From the NCBI GenBank assembly GCA_017590115.1, contig JAGGNK010008781.1, positions 3,577,676 to 3,641,675 on the forward strand: a DNA stretch of 64,000 nucleotides, read 5' to 3'. The stretch's first letter is position 1. The number at the start of each line of letters is the position of its first letter. Position numbers and translations under genes: made by a program. The DNA is from Montifringilla adamsi (taxonomy: Eukaryota; Chordata; Aves; Passeriformes; Passeridae). A model generated the notes under the pieces. That model saw nothing but the letters and a program-made list of their open reading frames with translations, did no database searches and was not told the origin of the DNA. Shown piece after piece: positions 48,435 to 59,515 of this stretch.

Positions 48435-50342
48435 GAGAATGGACCAGCACATCTCCTTCAGCACATCTCTTCTTCTTCAGCACAACCTCCAGCAACTTGC
48501 AGATGCTGGAAGAATCCTCAGTGGTGGAAGGAACTGAATCCAGTCCTCGAGGTCTCTGGATTCAGGGAAGACTCAGGAGCTGAGGCAGTGCCTGCCCTGT
48601 GGAGCTGGGAGAAACTGGGAGGACTCCATGGTCCCATGAGTGTGGTGGGGTCTCTTTGGGGACCATGGAGGATGCAGACTGGATCAGTGGGAGCTTTCAG
48701 TGCTTTACAGAGCTAGGTGAGAACTATGGGAACAACCATGGTAACTTTATGAATGTAAGCAATTTATATGTTGTGTTAATTAATTATTAAAGTAATGGGT
48801 ACGGTTCTTTGGGTTCTCCTGCTCCTCCAGCATGGGTGCAGCTCACAGCCCATCTGTCCAGGGTGGCCACCACCTGCCAGCCCTCAGGGGCACAAGGGGT
48901 GCTGCAGAGAGCCCTGGGGGCCGTGCTGGCTCTCAGCACAAGGACCAAGAGGCTGAAGGGAAGCCGGTAACCTGAGCTTTGGATTCTCCCAAGCTCCAGG
49001 GTGAAATTCCACCTCAGCCTCGAGCATTTGGCTCTGCTGTGGAAGGGGGAGGGAGCTGAGCCTGTCTCTGCCCAGCCCAGATATTTGGGATGGTTTCCCA
49101 GCAGGCACCTGTCTCCTGCACCTCCCACCTCCTTCGGGCAAGCTCAGGGGACAAGAGCCGCGTCTGCCCTGGGGGGTTTAGTGCTGCTGGATCTGCCTCC
49201 AAGCCGAGGGGAGGGAAGGGGCTGCTCGAGAGAGCCAAAGGCTTTATTTAACACGCTCTAGTGCTCAAAGCCATGGTTGTCCATGCCGGGATCAGGCACA
49301 GACAGAACACTCACGAGGGTTTAGCCCCGAGCTGGAGCTCAGCACTGTGACGTGCCCTAGGGACACCTTGAGCCGCTCCCTCTGGGACACACGGGCACAT
49401 CTCTGCAGGGAGGACAGCTCTGGCATCTCCCACGGGCGGTTTAACATGCACAGGGCTGTGACAGGAGGCAGAACAGTCGGAACAAGAGGTCCTCAGGAGT
49501 GCCACTTTGTAAAGGGCTGCCCAGGAGCCACTGCCCGGGAATCCACCACCCTGCAAGGGACACGGGCGGACAAGGATGAGGGAGGCTGAGACCCAGCACA
49601 AGAGGATTTCTTTTCAGCTGATCCGGGAAACGCTCGGCCTAATCCGTGTCCTGCTGGATCACCTGGGACGGGCGCTTTGACATCTCTGGGCTGTGCTGTT
49701 CCTCCCTGCTGGTACAACTGGGCTGATACTACCCTGAACAGGAGAGAAATGCCTGGAAAGTGCAAATGCTGGAACCTCCAGCAAGACTTTCAGCGACCTG
49801 GGTCATCCAGGACAGTGGATGAAACTATTCCTGAACTCACATATTCTACAATTTTTTTGTCCCCTTTAACAAACCAGAGGCATCCCTGTCACCCTTCACA
49901 GACTCCTCACTGAGTCTCTCATACTGGGTAATACCACAGGTCTTTTTTCCCCAGAGGTTAAAAACCTCTCTGTATTTTTGGTCTGTGGCTTCCTTAGTGA
50001 TGTTGATGATAACCCGAGCACACCTCTGTTCCCTGCATGTGAATCTGCACTTGGATACGATGAAGTTGCACAAGGCATCTAAAACAAACCGGAGAAAAAG
50101 GCCTTTAAGCCATTGTTGGGAGCGATTTCACAAAGCCTCTCATTTGCATTCACCGAGAAATTCCCTGTTGTGAAAGCACTTCCCTGGCTTTGTTCCACTG
50201 CCCTGCACACGGGAGGGTTTTTTTGGGTGTCTGGGTGGACGGTAATGGTGGCACATTCATGGAACCGGGAGTCCAGGTCCCCAAATTCTCCCTCCTCACC
50301 TTCCCGCAAAAGTAACCAGATCAACGGAGAGATTTCTGGGTC

Positions 50343-50430
50343 TTTTTTTTTTTTTTTTTTTTTCTTCTCTTCTCTTCTCTTCTCTTCTCTTCTCTTCTCT
50401 TCTCTTCTCTTCTCTTCTCTTCTCTTCTCT
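50343..50430. repeat. T21 plus (TTCTC)n polypyrimidine tract
   Basis: A T run (50,343-50,363) followed by about 13 copies of a CTTCT/TTCTC pentamer to 50,430. The plus strand is pure pyrimidine for about 88 bases, about 420 bp upstream of the ALDH2 ATG. Confidence 0.97.
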
Positions 50431-50554
50431 AGTTGTTGCCTGCAATTAGGCCCAAAGTTCCCTGGGTATGGGCCGGGACATGGCAGAGACAGGACAGGGA
50501 CAAGGACAATGCTGGACACGATGAGGCACTCACGGTGCACCAAACCAAGCCTGA

Positions 50555-50705
50555 TTTGAACCGAACGGAGCTGAACCGACCCGAACGGCGCTGAGCTGTG
50601 CCGAGCCCACCCGAGCCACGCCAAGCTGATCCGAACGGGGCCGTGCTGAGCCCAGCTGAGCTGAGCCGAGCCAAACTGTGCTGCTCGATCCGAGCTGGAT
50701 TCCAC
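50555..50705. repeat. Degenerate GAGCC/GAGCT pentamer array upstream of ALDH2
   Basis: About 150 bp of imperfect 5-mers such as CTGAGCTGAGCCGAGCC and CCGAACGGAGCTGAACCGA, immediately before the ALDH2 CpG island core. Confidence 0.8.
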
Positions 50706-51260
50706 ACGAAGCAAGGACGCCAAGCTGGCTCTGCCCGCGCCGTGCCCAGGCGAGCCAGGGTGGGCGGTGCCGAGCGGTGCCGGGGCGGGGCGGGGGACGG
50801 AGCGGGGCTGTCCCGGCTTGCGGGGCCCGGCCCGGCCCAGCTGAGCTCAGCATGCTGCGGGCGGTGGTGCGCGGCTCCCGGCTCTGCCCGGCCCTGCTCC
50901 GGGCTCCCTTCTCGGCCGCCGCCGCTTCTCCCATCCCGGCGCCCAACCCGCGCCCCGACATCGCCTATAACAAGGTATGGCCGAGCTGGGAGCCCGAGGC
51001 GGCCGGGCCGGGCCGGGCCGGGGGGTTCGGGAGTTCGGGGCTTCCGTGTCCGCCGATCGAGCTCGGTGCGGGGCTGGGCCAGCGCGGGGTGGCGCTGAGC
51101 CCGGAGCAGCCGGGGATTTGGGCCCAAAGCCTTGGAAAAGAGGAACCCTGGTGCAGCCGCCGGTGCGGGGCACAGGGCGCGTGTCCCATCGCCACCGGGC
51201 TCTGCCCCCTTCCCCTCGGTGGGCTCAGCAATCCCGCATCGGTGCGAACGGCATAAGGAA
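50706..51260 (+). promoter_or_regulatory. ALDH2: ALDH2 CpG-island promoter, 5' UTR and first exon
   Basis: GC-rich, CpG-dense block around the start codon at 50852, containing GGGGCGGGGC (50,783-50,792), an Sp1-type GC box. No TATA box is obvious. Confidence 0.75.
50852..50974 (+). CDS. ALDH2: ALDH2 coding exon 1 (presequence)
   Basis: 123 bp, 41 codons. No acidic residue until D37. Start ATG in context CAGCATG; donor AAG|GTATGG. Confidence 0.93.
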
Positions 51261-54200
51261 AAAACTCTGGGGAAGGGCACGGGAGGGAAGGGAAGGTGCT
51301 TGGCCGGTTATCTGCAGAGACTGGACCCTTGTTCCAGGAAAATCCTGTGGGATCACCTGTGCGAGGTGCTGCTGGAAGGCAGCGTTCCAAGGCACCCGGG
51401 CACTCCTTCCCCGGTGGCTGTGCCCAGGCTCTTGGTGGTTGTCTGGGCGTTCTGCAAGTTCTTGGCGAGCACCACGATCTTTGCACTCCCCTTCTCTTGC
51501 CACAGACCTGAAAAAAAAAATTACCCTTAGAAAGAAAGAGTTGGTAAAAAGCTGCTGTTAGCACCTGGTTCTGGTACATGGGGAGCCTAAAATTGGTTAA
51601 TCTGGGAAATAACAGAATCATTTAGATTGAAAAAGACCCTTAAGACTCATAAGAAATGCTGTAAAAGCTTTGGTGCTCTGGACAAAATCGACTCACTGTA
51701 GTGTCTATGCCTAAAGCATTTTCCCACTCTTCAGTCTCCTGAACTTCCCAGTGCTCCTGCACAGCTCCAGCCAGGCTTCCAGCTTTTGCAAGGACCTACC
51801 AAGATGGGAACCTCTTCCAACTCACGTGCTGTTTGCTGAGCTGTGAATTCTTTTATTCACTTGAGGCTGTGTTGTGTGCTTTTAGGCTAAAGTATCTCCT
51901 TCATATTGCTGCAGGTTTGGAGCCCACACAAGTCAAGTTAAGCTCTTTTAATTAACCAGGCTCCTCAGATGCCATCAAAGAAGCAAAGCTTTCCCTCATT
52001 TCCCCGGGATCTGGCTCAAAGGCTCACCCTGCTTGGCTTTTTCCTTGCAGATTTTCATAAATAACGAATGGCACGATGCAGTCAGCAAGAAAACCTTCCC
52101 CACCATCAACCCAGCCACGGGAGAAGTCATCTGCCAGGTGGCTGAGGGCGATAAGGTAAATATTGTTGGGGTGAGATGGGTTTGTTCTCCATGGGAGCAG
52201 GTCCAGAGGGGCTGCAGAGGAAGGTACCCATGTCCCACCTGGGCAGCTCCGTGTTTGCAGCAGTGTCTGATCTGTGTAAATACCACGTCAAGTGCTGCTA
52301 GTGTCCTTCCTTGACTACTGCTAAAAAAAAAAAAAAAAGAAATGATGGGGAATAAAGTCATGTCATCATCACCTGCCTTATGCAAGGCCCTCCTGGGAGT
52401 CTGTGGCAGAGCTGAGGTGGTGTTTCCCAGCAATTTGGGGTTTTTCCTACAGTCTGGAAACCTGTGTGTGTTCCCCAAGGGAGGAGTGAGTGAGGGAAAC
52501 CCTTTGTTGTTTGCTTCTCCGTGGCAGCCTGGCTTGTCCTGGCGAGACCATTGCAGCAAGCCAGGACAGAGAACCAAGTAGGAACCAGCAAATGCCCTGT
52601 CAGGACAAAATCATGGAGCAGAGACAGCTGATCAAGGAAAAAAATTTCCTTTGGACTGGATTCTGAAAAAGTACCAAAAGTAGACTTCCAGAGCTTTTTC
52701 CATGCCTCCTCCTAGGACGCAAATATTAACCCAGCAGGTGACACTGCAGAAATAACCTGATGATATTTGCTCTCTGTGTAGCTGAAATAACAGGGTGAGC
52801 ACAGGCAGAGGTTGTGGCTGCACAGCTGTTGCACCCATCTGCTCCTCTGCCATTGCTGCTGCTTCCTCCTCACGGCTGCAGCCTGGGTGGGAAAGCTGTG
52901 TCCTGTCAGTGCTCGTGGGGAAAGTGGCCCAGGGCGGCACCCTGTGCTCCCCTGCCCTGGGACTCAGGAGTGCCTTGCAGCAGGGCAGCTGCCAAGGCTG
53001 CAGGTTCTTCCCCCAGGAGCCTGGCAGGAGCAGCCTCTTGTGCTGCCTGGCTGCAGGCTGTTTTCTCCTGCACAGCAGGGAGAGCTTTTGTTGTTTCCAG
53101 AGAGGGAAGGGGGGCTGGTTAATCCTTCCTCACCCTTTGCCTGGGCTCCCCCGCAGGCAGATGTGGACAAGGCAGTGAAGGCAGCCAAGGCAGCGTTCCA
53201 GCTGGGCTCTCCCTGGAGGAGGATGGATGCATCTCACCGCGGGAAGCTGCTGAACCGTCTGGCTGACCTGATCGAGAGGGACCGCGCCTACCTGGCCGTG
53301 AGTGCGGGGCTGGGATCCACGGGGGCTGTGTGCACTGCTGGGCAGGGGCCTCACCCCCAGCTCACACCTGGGACACACTCACAGAGTGTGGGGAGCCACT
53401 TTTGGCAAGCTGAGAGCAAAAGGCCAACGTGCAGGACAGATCCAGGCTGCAAACTGAGAACTGACTCAGGGCTGCACACGTGAGTTCCCCCCGGCACCTC
53501 AGGGAACTCTGCTGTCTTTGCAGGCCCTGGAAACTCTGGATAATGGCAAACCCTACGCCATCTCCTACCTGGTGGATTTGGACATGGTGGTCAAATGTCT
53601 CAGGTGGGTTTGGAGGCCACAGCTGGCCCATGGTACTGAGTCTCTGCAGGTTCAGCTACCTCCAAATTCAGGCACTGTGGGATCTGGGTCTGACTGATGG
53701 TTTCATATCAGACACTTTGGGTTTACTCTTTGCTGTAATTCCTCTGACTTCCCCAAGTCACACAAATGGTGGTCATCTGTTACAGCATAGAAATTGCAAT
53801 GGGCGACACAAACATTTCTATTTACTGTCCATTCTTTAAATCACCTGTTTGGGACATACCTGCACTGCGTTGTGTCCGAAGTGACTGAAACAGAGGAAGC
53901 CTCTTTTATTTGATGTCGGCAGCAGACTTGTTATTTTAATTCCAGTGACCAAACTGTTACTGTTTCCAGATACTTTGCAGGCTGGTCAGATAAATTCCAT
54001 GGCAAAACCATCCCGTTAGACGGAGACTTCTTCTGCTACACAAGACACGAGCCCGTGGGAGTCTGTGGGCAAATCATCCCTGTGAGTAAAATGTAGCAGC
54101 AGCTCCTGTAGGGCTGCAAGAATTCAGTGTTATTCTGTAAGTTCCGCTCTGTTGCCAACCACTGCTTCCTCCCAGGGGTGAACAAAGCTGGGCTTGCACC

Positions 54201-57200
54201 AGCTGGGAGGGCTCTTACTTCACTCTGGGAGTGCAGAACTGCCTGTTGATTTCAAGGGCTCTGAGTGAGGTTTACTTTGTATCTATTGATTAAAAAAAAC
54301 CCAAGGGGTTTAAGCCCATTTATAGGAATTACCTGGCTCAGAACCACAATTAAGTTTAAACTGCTGCCTAGAATTAACCCCAAAATTTTGTGTGATGAGG
54401 AAAAATCCAAGATTCTTCCCTAAGTGCTGATTTGAGTTGAGCTCACTGGTTCATTACTGACTAATCAGAAACTTTCAAGTTCACACCAGCAAATCTCTCT
54501 TTGTTTTTCAGTGGAACTTCCCGCTGTTGATGCAAGCATGGAAACTGGGGCCTGCCCTGGCCACTGGGAATGTGGTTGTGATGAAAGTGGCAGAGCAAAC
54601 CCCTCTGAGTGCTCTCTACGTGGCCAGTCTGATCAAAGAGGTGAGGATGAGGCCAGGATTCCATCACTGCTGGAGACAGGAGCAGGGAAGGGCTGTCTGC
54701 AGGAAGGCTGGGTTGATTTATCAAAAAACTCCGTTTTTCATATAAATGCATGTGCAGATGATGTAAGTCTTGATTAGGGAAGGACTCTTTGGGGTTTGAT
54801 TAGATAATGAACTTCAGGATGATCAGAAAGTGAACATATGTCTGTATTTCTGTGTGTATTCACACCTTCAACTTGTGCTTGGGATGTGGGTGGGAAGAGG
54901 AATTGTCCTGGTTATTGCAAACAGCATTAAAATGAAGCCCTGGGAAATCAAAGGAGAAATCAAAGGAGTAAAGGCTGCTGCTGGTGGGAGCTCTCCTGAG
55001 CGTCACAAACACAGGAGGAGAGTGAAAGCATTGGTTTGCAAAAGGAATAACTTTGCTTTGTCCTGCTGGGCATTGCCAGGCTGGATTCCCCCCGGGCGTG
55101 GTGAACATCATCCCTGGCTACGGGCCCACGGCAGGAGCTGCCATCTCCTCCCACATGGATGTGGACAAAGTGGCTTTCACCGGCTCCACCGAGGTAAGGG
55201 AGCACCCTCAGCCTGGGACCATGGAATACCTCATGGCTGGGTAAAACACTGGAGGTGCTTTGCCTTCTCCACCTCATGCAAAGCTGATTCCAGGGTGTGA
55301 GATGTATATTTGCATTACATATGACTCTTTTGTTCTGATTTCTTTCTTTAGAATATTTCCTATTGTTCCTATTTTACCCCTGAGCTGTTTCTTATTGGAG
55401 GTGAAACTCTGGGCAGACTCAAAGCCCTGACAATGAGGATTAACATTAAGTGCTGACTGAGATGTAAACCCAGAGCCCTCTTGCTGATGTGGGAGTTAAT
55501 CCCAACACCTGCTCTCTCTCCCTGCAGGTTGGACACCTGATCCAAAAGGCTGCAGCAGAGAGTAACCTCAAGAGAGTGACCCTGGAACTTGGAGGGAAGA
55601 GCCCAAACATCATCATGTCTGATGCAGACAGTGAGTAGCTGGGCAGTGTTTGATCTGTGCCTTTTACCTTGGCTTCTTCCAGAGCTGGAGGGGAAAGGAA
55701 AAGGAAGGGAAGTTCTCCTGTGTGAAGCTCTAGCCCTGACATCACCACTCTGTGCCTCCTGCTGCAGCTGCTGCATTTGTGTATCAGCACTCCTCCACTC
55801 CCACTTCTGTTCCCAGAGCTGGGTAGTTCAGTTATCAACAAAACAAAAACCAAAACAAAACAAAACAAAAAACCAAAACAAAACAAAAACAAATTGTGTC
55901 TAGTCCTTGCTCCAGTTTTGTCTCTCTTGGAGCACACCACTCTTTTCTTCTCCTATGAAGTCCTGTTTCCCTCATCCCTTGCATATAAACTCATTTTTGG
56001 CCTTGATGAGCCAACACTTGCTTTTATATGGCAGTTAAGTAAGGAAAAAAACTCGTCCTCAACACCTGATAATTTCCAATGAGAACTGTAACCTGCCTCA
56101 GGTTAGATATTTTTCTCTAGTCTGGTGTGCTTTAATAAAGAATGAAATCTGCAACTCCTGCCCTACCAACCCATGGCAAATGCTGTCAACTGAAAGGACT
56201 TTGTATCCCCAGCAGTCTCTGTGATAATTGTGCTAAAAGAGTCACAGATCTGGTTGGGTTTGTTTGCTTATTTGTTTTCTCTCCCTTTTCCTAGTGGACT
56301 GGGCTGTGGATCAAGCCCACTTTGCCCTGTTCTTCAACCAAGGGCAGTGCTGCTGTGCTGGCTCCAGGACCTACGTGCAGGAGGACATTTACAACGAGTT
56401 TGTGGAGAGGAGTGTGGAGAAGGCCAAGGCCAGGGTGGTTGGAAACCCCTTTGACTTCAAAACCGAGCAGGGGCCTCAGGTGGGAGCAGGAAATGCCCTG
56501 AGCTGTTATCTCATGGAATTGTCCCAGTCTTGAGTCACTGTGTAGATTAGAGTGGGAGTATCCTTGGCTCTATTGATTAACCCAGTTTGAGCTGAGCCCA
56601 TTATCACTGGTGCAGGAGGGAGGATTTAATTAACCATTGGGACAACTCCAAAACTTGATGCTGCCATTTAAAAACGACCACTTCCCTTCGGAGATTGCTT
56701 GGCAGCCTGCTGCAGTGAGGAATGGCTGGAGCTCAGCAGCTGGGAGTGGAACCTGTTCCCAGGTGGAGCTGACCTGTGTCCCCTCCTGGCTCTCAGGTGG
56801 ATGAGGAGCAGTTCAAGAAGATCCTGGGCTACATCAGCACGGGGCAGAGGGAGGGAGCCAAGCTGCTGTGTGGTGGCAGCCCTGCCGCAGACAGGGGCTA
56901 CTTCATCCAGCCCACGGTCTTCGGGGACGTGCAGGACAGCATGACCATTGCCAGGGAGGAGGTGAGTGCTGCAGCTCTTCGAGGTTGCAGTGGGAGATGG
57001 AAATAAAAGTATGTATTTTATTAATGTCTGTTAAAACTAAGTAAAGCAGTGTTTTTAATTTTTTTTTATTATTTCTTTTAGGGGAGTAGGTTTTGTTAAT
57101 GAGCTGTTGAGTTTTATTGCATGATTGATAAAATTACATCATTTTAATTGTGAGATGTTTTACTTAGGGGGAGGAGCTAAGCATTCTTAATTAGTATTTT

Positions 57201-59515
57201 AAATCTCAAATTTTTTAGCTTTTCAGCTTTTTAAATTACATTTCTAGAGGAAGACTAAATTTATCTATATTACTACTAAACTTTTAGAAGAAAACTACAT
57301 CATTTTACAAAATTACTACTTTAACAGAACTGTCACTTCAGGAGGACTGAAATTACCATTTAATCACTCTGAAAGACAAAGTGTCAGGTTATATTCTGAC
57401 CCTATCAGTGTTTTTGTACTACTGCATTTTATTTTAATTTTCCTATTAAGTTATAGGGGTTTTTATTATTATTCATTTTAATTTCCCTATTAAGTTATAG
57501 GGGGTTTTATTATTATTCACTTTAATTTTTCTATTGAGATAGGAAAATTAAAATAAATATTAATTTTAAACAGCTATGAAGTTATAGGGATTTTTAATTA
57601 TTATTTAATTTCCCTATGAAGTTATAGGGGGGTTTTATTATTATTTAATTTCCTATGAAGTTATAGGGCTTTTTTCTTATTATTTATACATACTAGTAAA
57701 AAACTGTCATTCCTATCCTCATATCTTTGCCTAAAAGCCCCTTAATTTCAAAATTAAAATAATTCAGAAAAGCTGACATTTTCCATTTCAAAAAGAAGCT
57801 CCTGCCTTCCTTAGCAAACACTTGTCTTTCAAATTTCAGTGTCATTTTGCCCCCTCTTGGTGCAAAACCCCCAGGTTATATCATACATAGAATAACTCAG
57901 ACACAGAAGAACTCAACTCAGACACAGAATAACTCACTCAGACACAGAATAACTCACTCACACACAGAATCATAGAATAACTCATAGAATAACTCACACA
58001 TAGAATAACTCACTCACACATAGAATAACTCACAGAATAACTCACACATAGAATAACTCACACGTAGAATAACTCACAGAATAACTCACTCACACGTAGA
58101 ATAACTCACAGAATAACTCACTCACACATAGAATAACTCACAGAATAACTCACTCACACATAGAATAACTCACACACAGAATAACTCACTCAGACATAGA
58201 ATTCCTTGCCTTTGTGGGGCCTCAGCAGTTCCAGAGCCCGGTCCCCGTGTCCCCACGCTCTGCTGGCCTTTTGCAGATCTTTGGGCCGGTGATGCAGATC
58301 CTCAAGTTCAGAACCATCGAGGAGGTGATCGAGAGAGCCAACGACTCCAAGTACGGCCTGGCAGCCGCCGTGTTCACCAGGGACCTGGACAAAGCCAACT
58401 TCGTGTCCCAGAGCCTGCGGGCTGGCACGGTCTGGTGAGCCTGGCAGCCCCTGGCAGCCCCTGGCACTCGGGGCCTCTCCTCTGGGTCAGGTTTACTTGG
58501 GCTTTGCTCAGGGTAATGGCAGAACGTCAGGGGTAGCGGGAACCAGGTAAAATTTGGGTGTGGTGTTTATAGGTACTTGTTTTTTATAGGTATTTGTTTT
58601 TATAGGTATTTTTATACATTTTATAGGTTTTAATAGATATTTTATAGATATTTATTTTTATAAATATGTATAGATATTTTTATAGCTATGTATAGATATT
58701 TATTTTTACAGCTATTTATAGATTTTTATGGATTTTTCAATAGTTTTTCAATAGATTTTCAATACATACATTAAATAGATACTTTATAGATTTTTAATAG
58801 ATTTGGATAGTTTTTTAATAGTCGTATTTTATAGATTTTTAAATATAGATTTTTATATAGATATTTATTTTTTCAATATATATTTATTTAGGCTGATCCA
58901 TCTCTCCTGTGAGAATGGTTATCTGGCCCTGGGAGTCCCAGCTGAGGGGGCAGACTGGACCCTTGGCCTGGATGATGAGAGCTGTGGGTGGATCCTGTGT
59001 CCTGCCTGGCCAGTGCTGATCCATCCTGCTGGCTGAGGGGATGGACAAATTCCCTCAGGAATTCCCCCCAGAGCAGGTCAGCCTTCACTTTCACCCTCAC
59101 TTTCCCTTCCAGGATAAACTGCTACGACGTGTTCGGTGCCCAGGCTCCCTTTGGGGGCTACAAGGCCTCTGGCAATGGGAGGGAGCTGGGGGAGTACGGC
59201 CTGGAGGCTTATGTGGAGGTGAAAAATGTGAGTGTTTCCTGCAGCCAGAGCCTTCCCAGCCCTCTGCTGCAGCTCCAGAACGTCTCTGTGCCATTGGTGT
59301 GGGCTGGGCTGAGAGCTGGGACCCACCTGGCATCCAAACCTTGAGCTTTCCCAGTCTCCAAACCTGTCCCTGACTGGGATACACTGGTTTTTTTTCTCCT
59401 GCCTCTCACCATTCCAGTGAATACCCCTGAAAAGAAAAAAAACCCAACAACCTGTAACTTTCCTTTTCTTTTAAATCCCTAGGTGACAATCAAAATTCCA
59501 CAGAAAAATTCCTAA
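50852..59515 (+). CDS. ALDH2: ALDH2 (mitochondrial aldehyde dehydrogenase), complete
   Basis: ALDH2 oxidises acetaldehyde and lipid-derived aldehydes to acids with NAD in the mitochondrial matrix, as a tetramer. Thirteen coding exons: 50852-50974, 52051-52155, 53157-53297, 53524-53603, 53970-54081, 54512-54640, 55080-55193, 55528-55630, 56295-56479, 56797-56961, 58277-58434, 59113-59227, 59483-59515. Total 1563 bp, 520 residues, against 517 in human. The Arg/Ala/Leu-rich N-terminus ([20 protein letters not shown]) is a mitochondrial presequence. Catalytic residues are present: N at WNFPLLMQ, general base E288 in LELGGKSPN, nucleophile C322 in [13 protein letters not shown] site FTGSTE (263-268). 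The residue equivalent to human Glu504 (E507, in EVKN) is Glu, the active form. All junctions keep frame. No sign of decay. Confidence 0.98.
51608..51650 (-). repeat. CR1 LINE remnant in ALDH2 intron 1
   Basis: Antisense CR1 end: ACAGAATCATTTAGATTG, then AAAAAGACCCTTAAGACTCA. Short. Confidence 0.65.
52051..52155 (+). CDS. ALDH2: ALDH2 coding exon 2
   Basis: 105 bp, [18 protein letters not shown] to CQVAEGDK; donor GTAAAT. Confidence 0.97.
53157..53297 (+). CDS. ALDH2: ALDH2 coding exon 3
   Basis: 141 bp, [20 protein letters not shown] to IERDRAYLA; donor GTGAGT. Confidence 0.97.
53524..53603 (+). CDS. ALDH2: ALDH2 coding exon 4
   Basis: 80 bp, [20 protein letters not shown] to KCL plus two bases; donor GTGGGT. 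Confidence 0.97.
53970..54081 (+). CDS. ALDH2: ALDH2 coding exon 5
   Basis: 112 bp, [20 protein letters not shown] to [11 protein letters not shown]; donor GTGAGT. Confidence 0.97.
54512..54640 (+). CDS. ALDH2: ALDH2 coding exon 6 (catalytic Asn, NAD site)
   Basis: 129 bp beginning [20 protein letters not shown] and including [12 protein letters not shown]; donor GTGAGG. Confidence 0.97.
55080..55193 (+). CDS. ALDH2: ALDH2 coding exon 7 (Rossmann motif)
   Basis: 114 bp, [20 protein letters not shown] to KVAFTGSTE; donor GTAAGG. Confidence 0.97.
55528..55630 (+). CDS. ALDH2: ALDH2 coding exon 8 (general base Glu)
   Basis: 103 bp including [20 protein letters not shown]288 is the catalytic general base. 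Donor GTGAGT. Confidence 0.97.
55838..55892. repeat. (CAAAA)n-type microsatellite
   Basis: Imperfect AAAAC pentamers with occasional CC, on the plus strand. Confidence 0.9.
56295..56479 (+). CDS. ALDH2: ALDH2 coding exon 9 (nucleophilic Cys)
   Basis: 185 bp including [21 protein letters not shown]322 corresponds to catalytic Cys302 of the mature human enzyme. Donor GTGGGA. Confidence 0.97.
56797..56961 (+). CDS. ALDH2: ALDH2 coding exon 10
   Basis: 165 bp, [20 protein letters not shown] to DSMTIAREE; donor GTGAGT. Confidence 0.97.
57440..57680. repeat. AT-rich tandem array in ALDH2 intron 10
   Basis: About five imperfect units of roughly 45-50 bp, each with AGTTATAGGG, a TTTTATTATTATT block and TTTAATTTCCCTAT. 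Confidence 0.85.
57885..58200. repeat. AGAATAACTCA minisatellite in ALDH2 intron 10
   Basis: More than a dozen copies of AGAATAACTCA spaced by CACACAT, CTCACACA or CTCAGACAC spacers. It ends about 75 bp before exon 11. It may have grown from a CR1-type ATAGAAT tail. Confidence 0.93.
58277..58434 (+). CDS. ALDH2: ALDH2 coding exon 11
   Basis: 158 bp, [20 protein letters not shown] (the NAD-binding EEIFGP motif spans the exon 10/11 junction) to RAGTV plus two bases; donor GTGAGC. Confidence 0.97.
58560..58890. repeat. AT-rich TTTATAGAT array in ALDH2 intron 11
   Basis: Irregular repeats of TTTTATAGGTATT, TATAGATATTTATTTT and TTTTCAATAGATTTT over about 330 bp. Confidence 0.85.
59113..59227 (+). 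CDS. ALDH2: ALDH2 coding exon 12
   Basis: 115 bp, [20 protein letters not shown] to AYVEVKN. Contains Glu507, the position of the human ALDH2*2 variant. Donor GTGAGT. Confidence 0.97.
59483..59515 (+). CDS. ALDH2: ALDH2 coding exon 13 and stop
   Basis: 33 bp encoding [10 protein letters not shown] then TAA. The C-terminus matches human VTVKVPQKNS. Confidence 0.97.
   Translation: MTIKIPQKNS

Larger units (their letters stand above)
46379..50851 (+). other. ACAD10-ALDH2 interval; ACAD domain exons not found
   Basis: I searched for hallmark acyl-CoA dehydrogenase motifs (MTEP, GHKWWITG, GPGRIHH, DGPDEVH) and for runs of exon-like segments with strong donors. None is convincing. One exon-like 59-bp segment is at 47,752-47,810. 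A 276-codon open frame at 47,429-48,259 has no recognisable content. Candidate poly(A) signals: AATAAA 48,429-48,434 and ATTAAA 48,786-48,791. Confidence 0.6.
50975..59482 (+). other. ALDH2 introns
   Basis: Twelve introns. Intron 1 holds a CR1 remnant (51,608-51,650). Intron 8 has a CAAAA-rich tract (55,838-55,892). Intron 10 has an AT-rich tandem array (57,440-57,680) and an AGAATAACTCA minisatellite (57,885-58,200). Intron 11 is an AT-rich TTTATAGAT array (58,560-58,890). No gene is seen in them. Confidence 0.8.

Noticed and set aside
50113..50559. Open frame with FFFFF and LLFSSLLFSS repeats
   Set aside because: Entirely produced by the T21 and TTCTC microsatellite.
57885..58200. Regularly spaced repeats resembling a CRISPR array
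   Set aside because: Spacers are short and repeat-like themselves (CACACAT, CTCA). It is an intronic minisatellite in a vertebrate gene.
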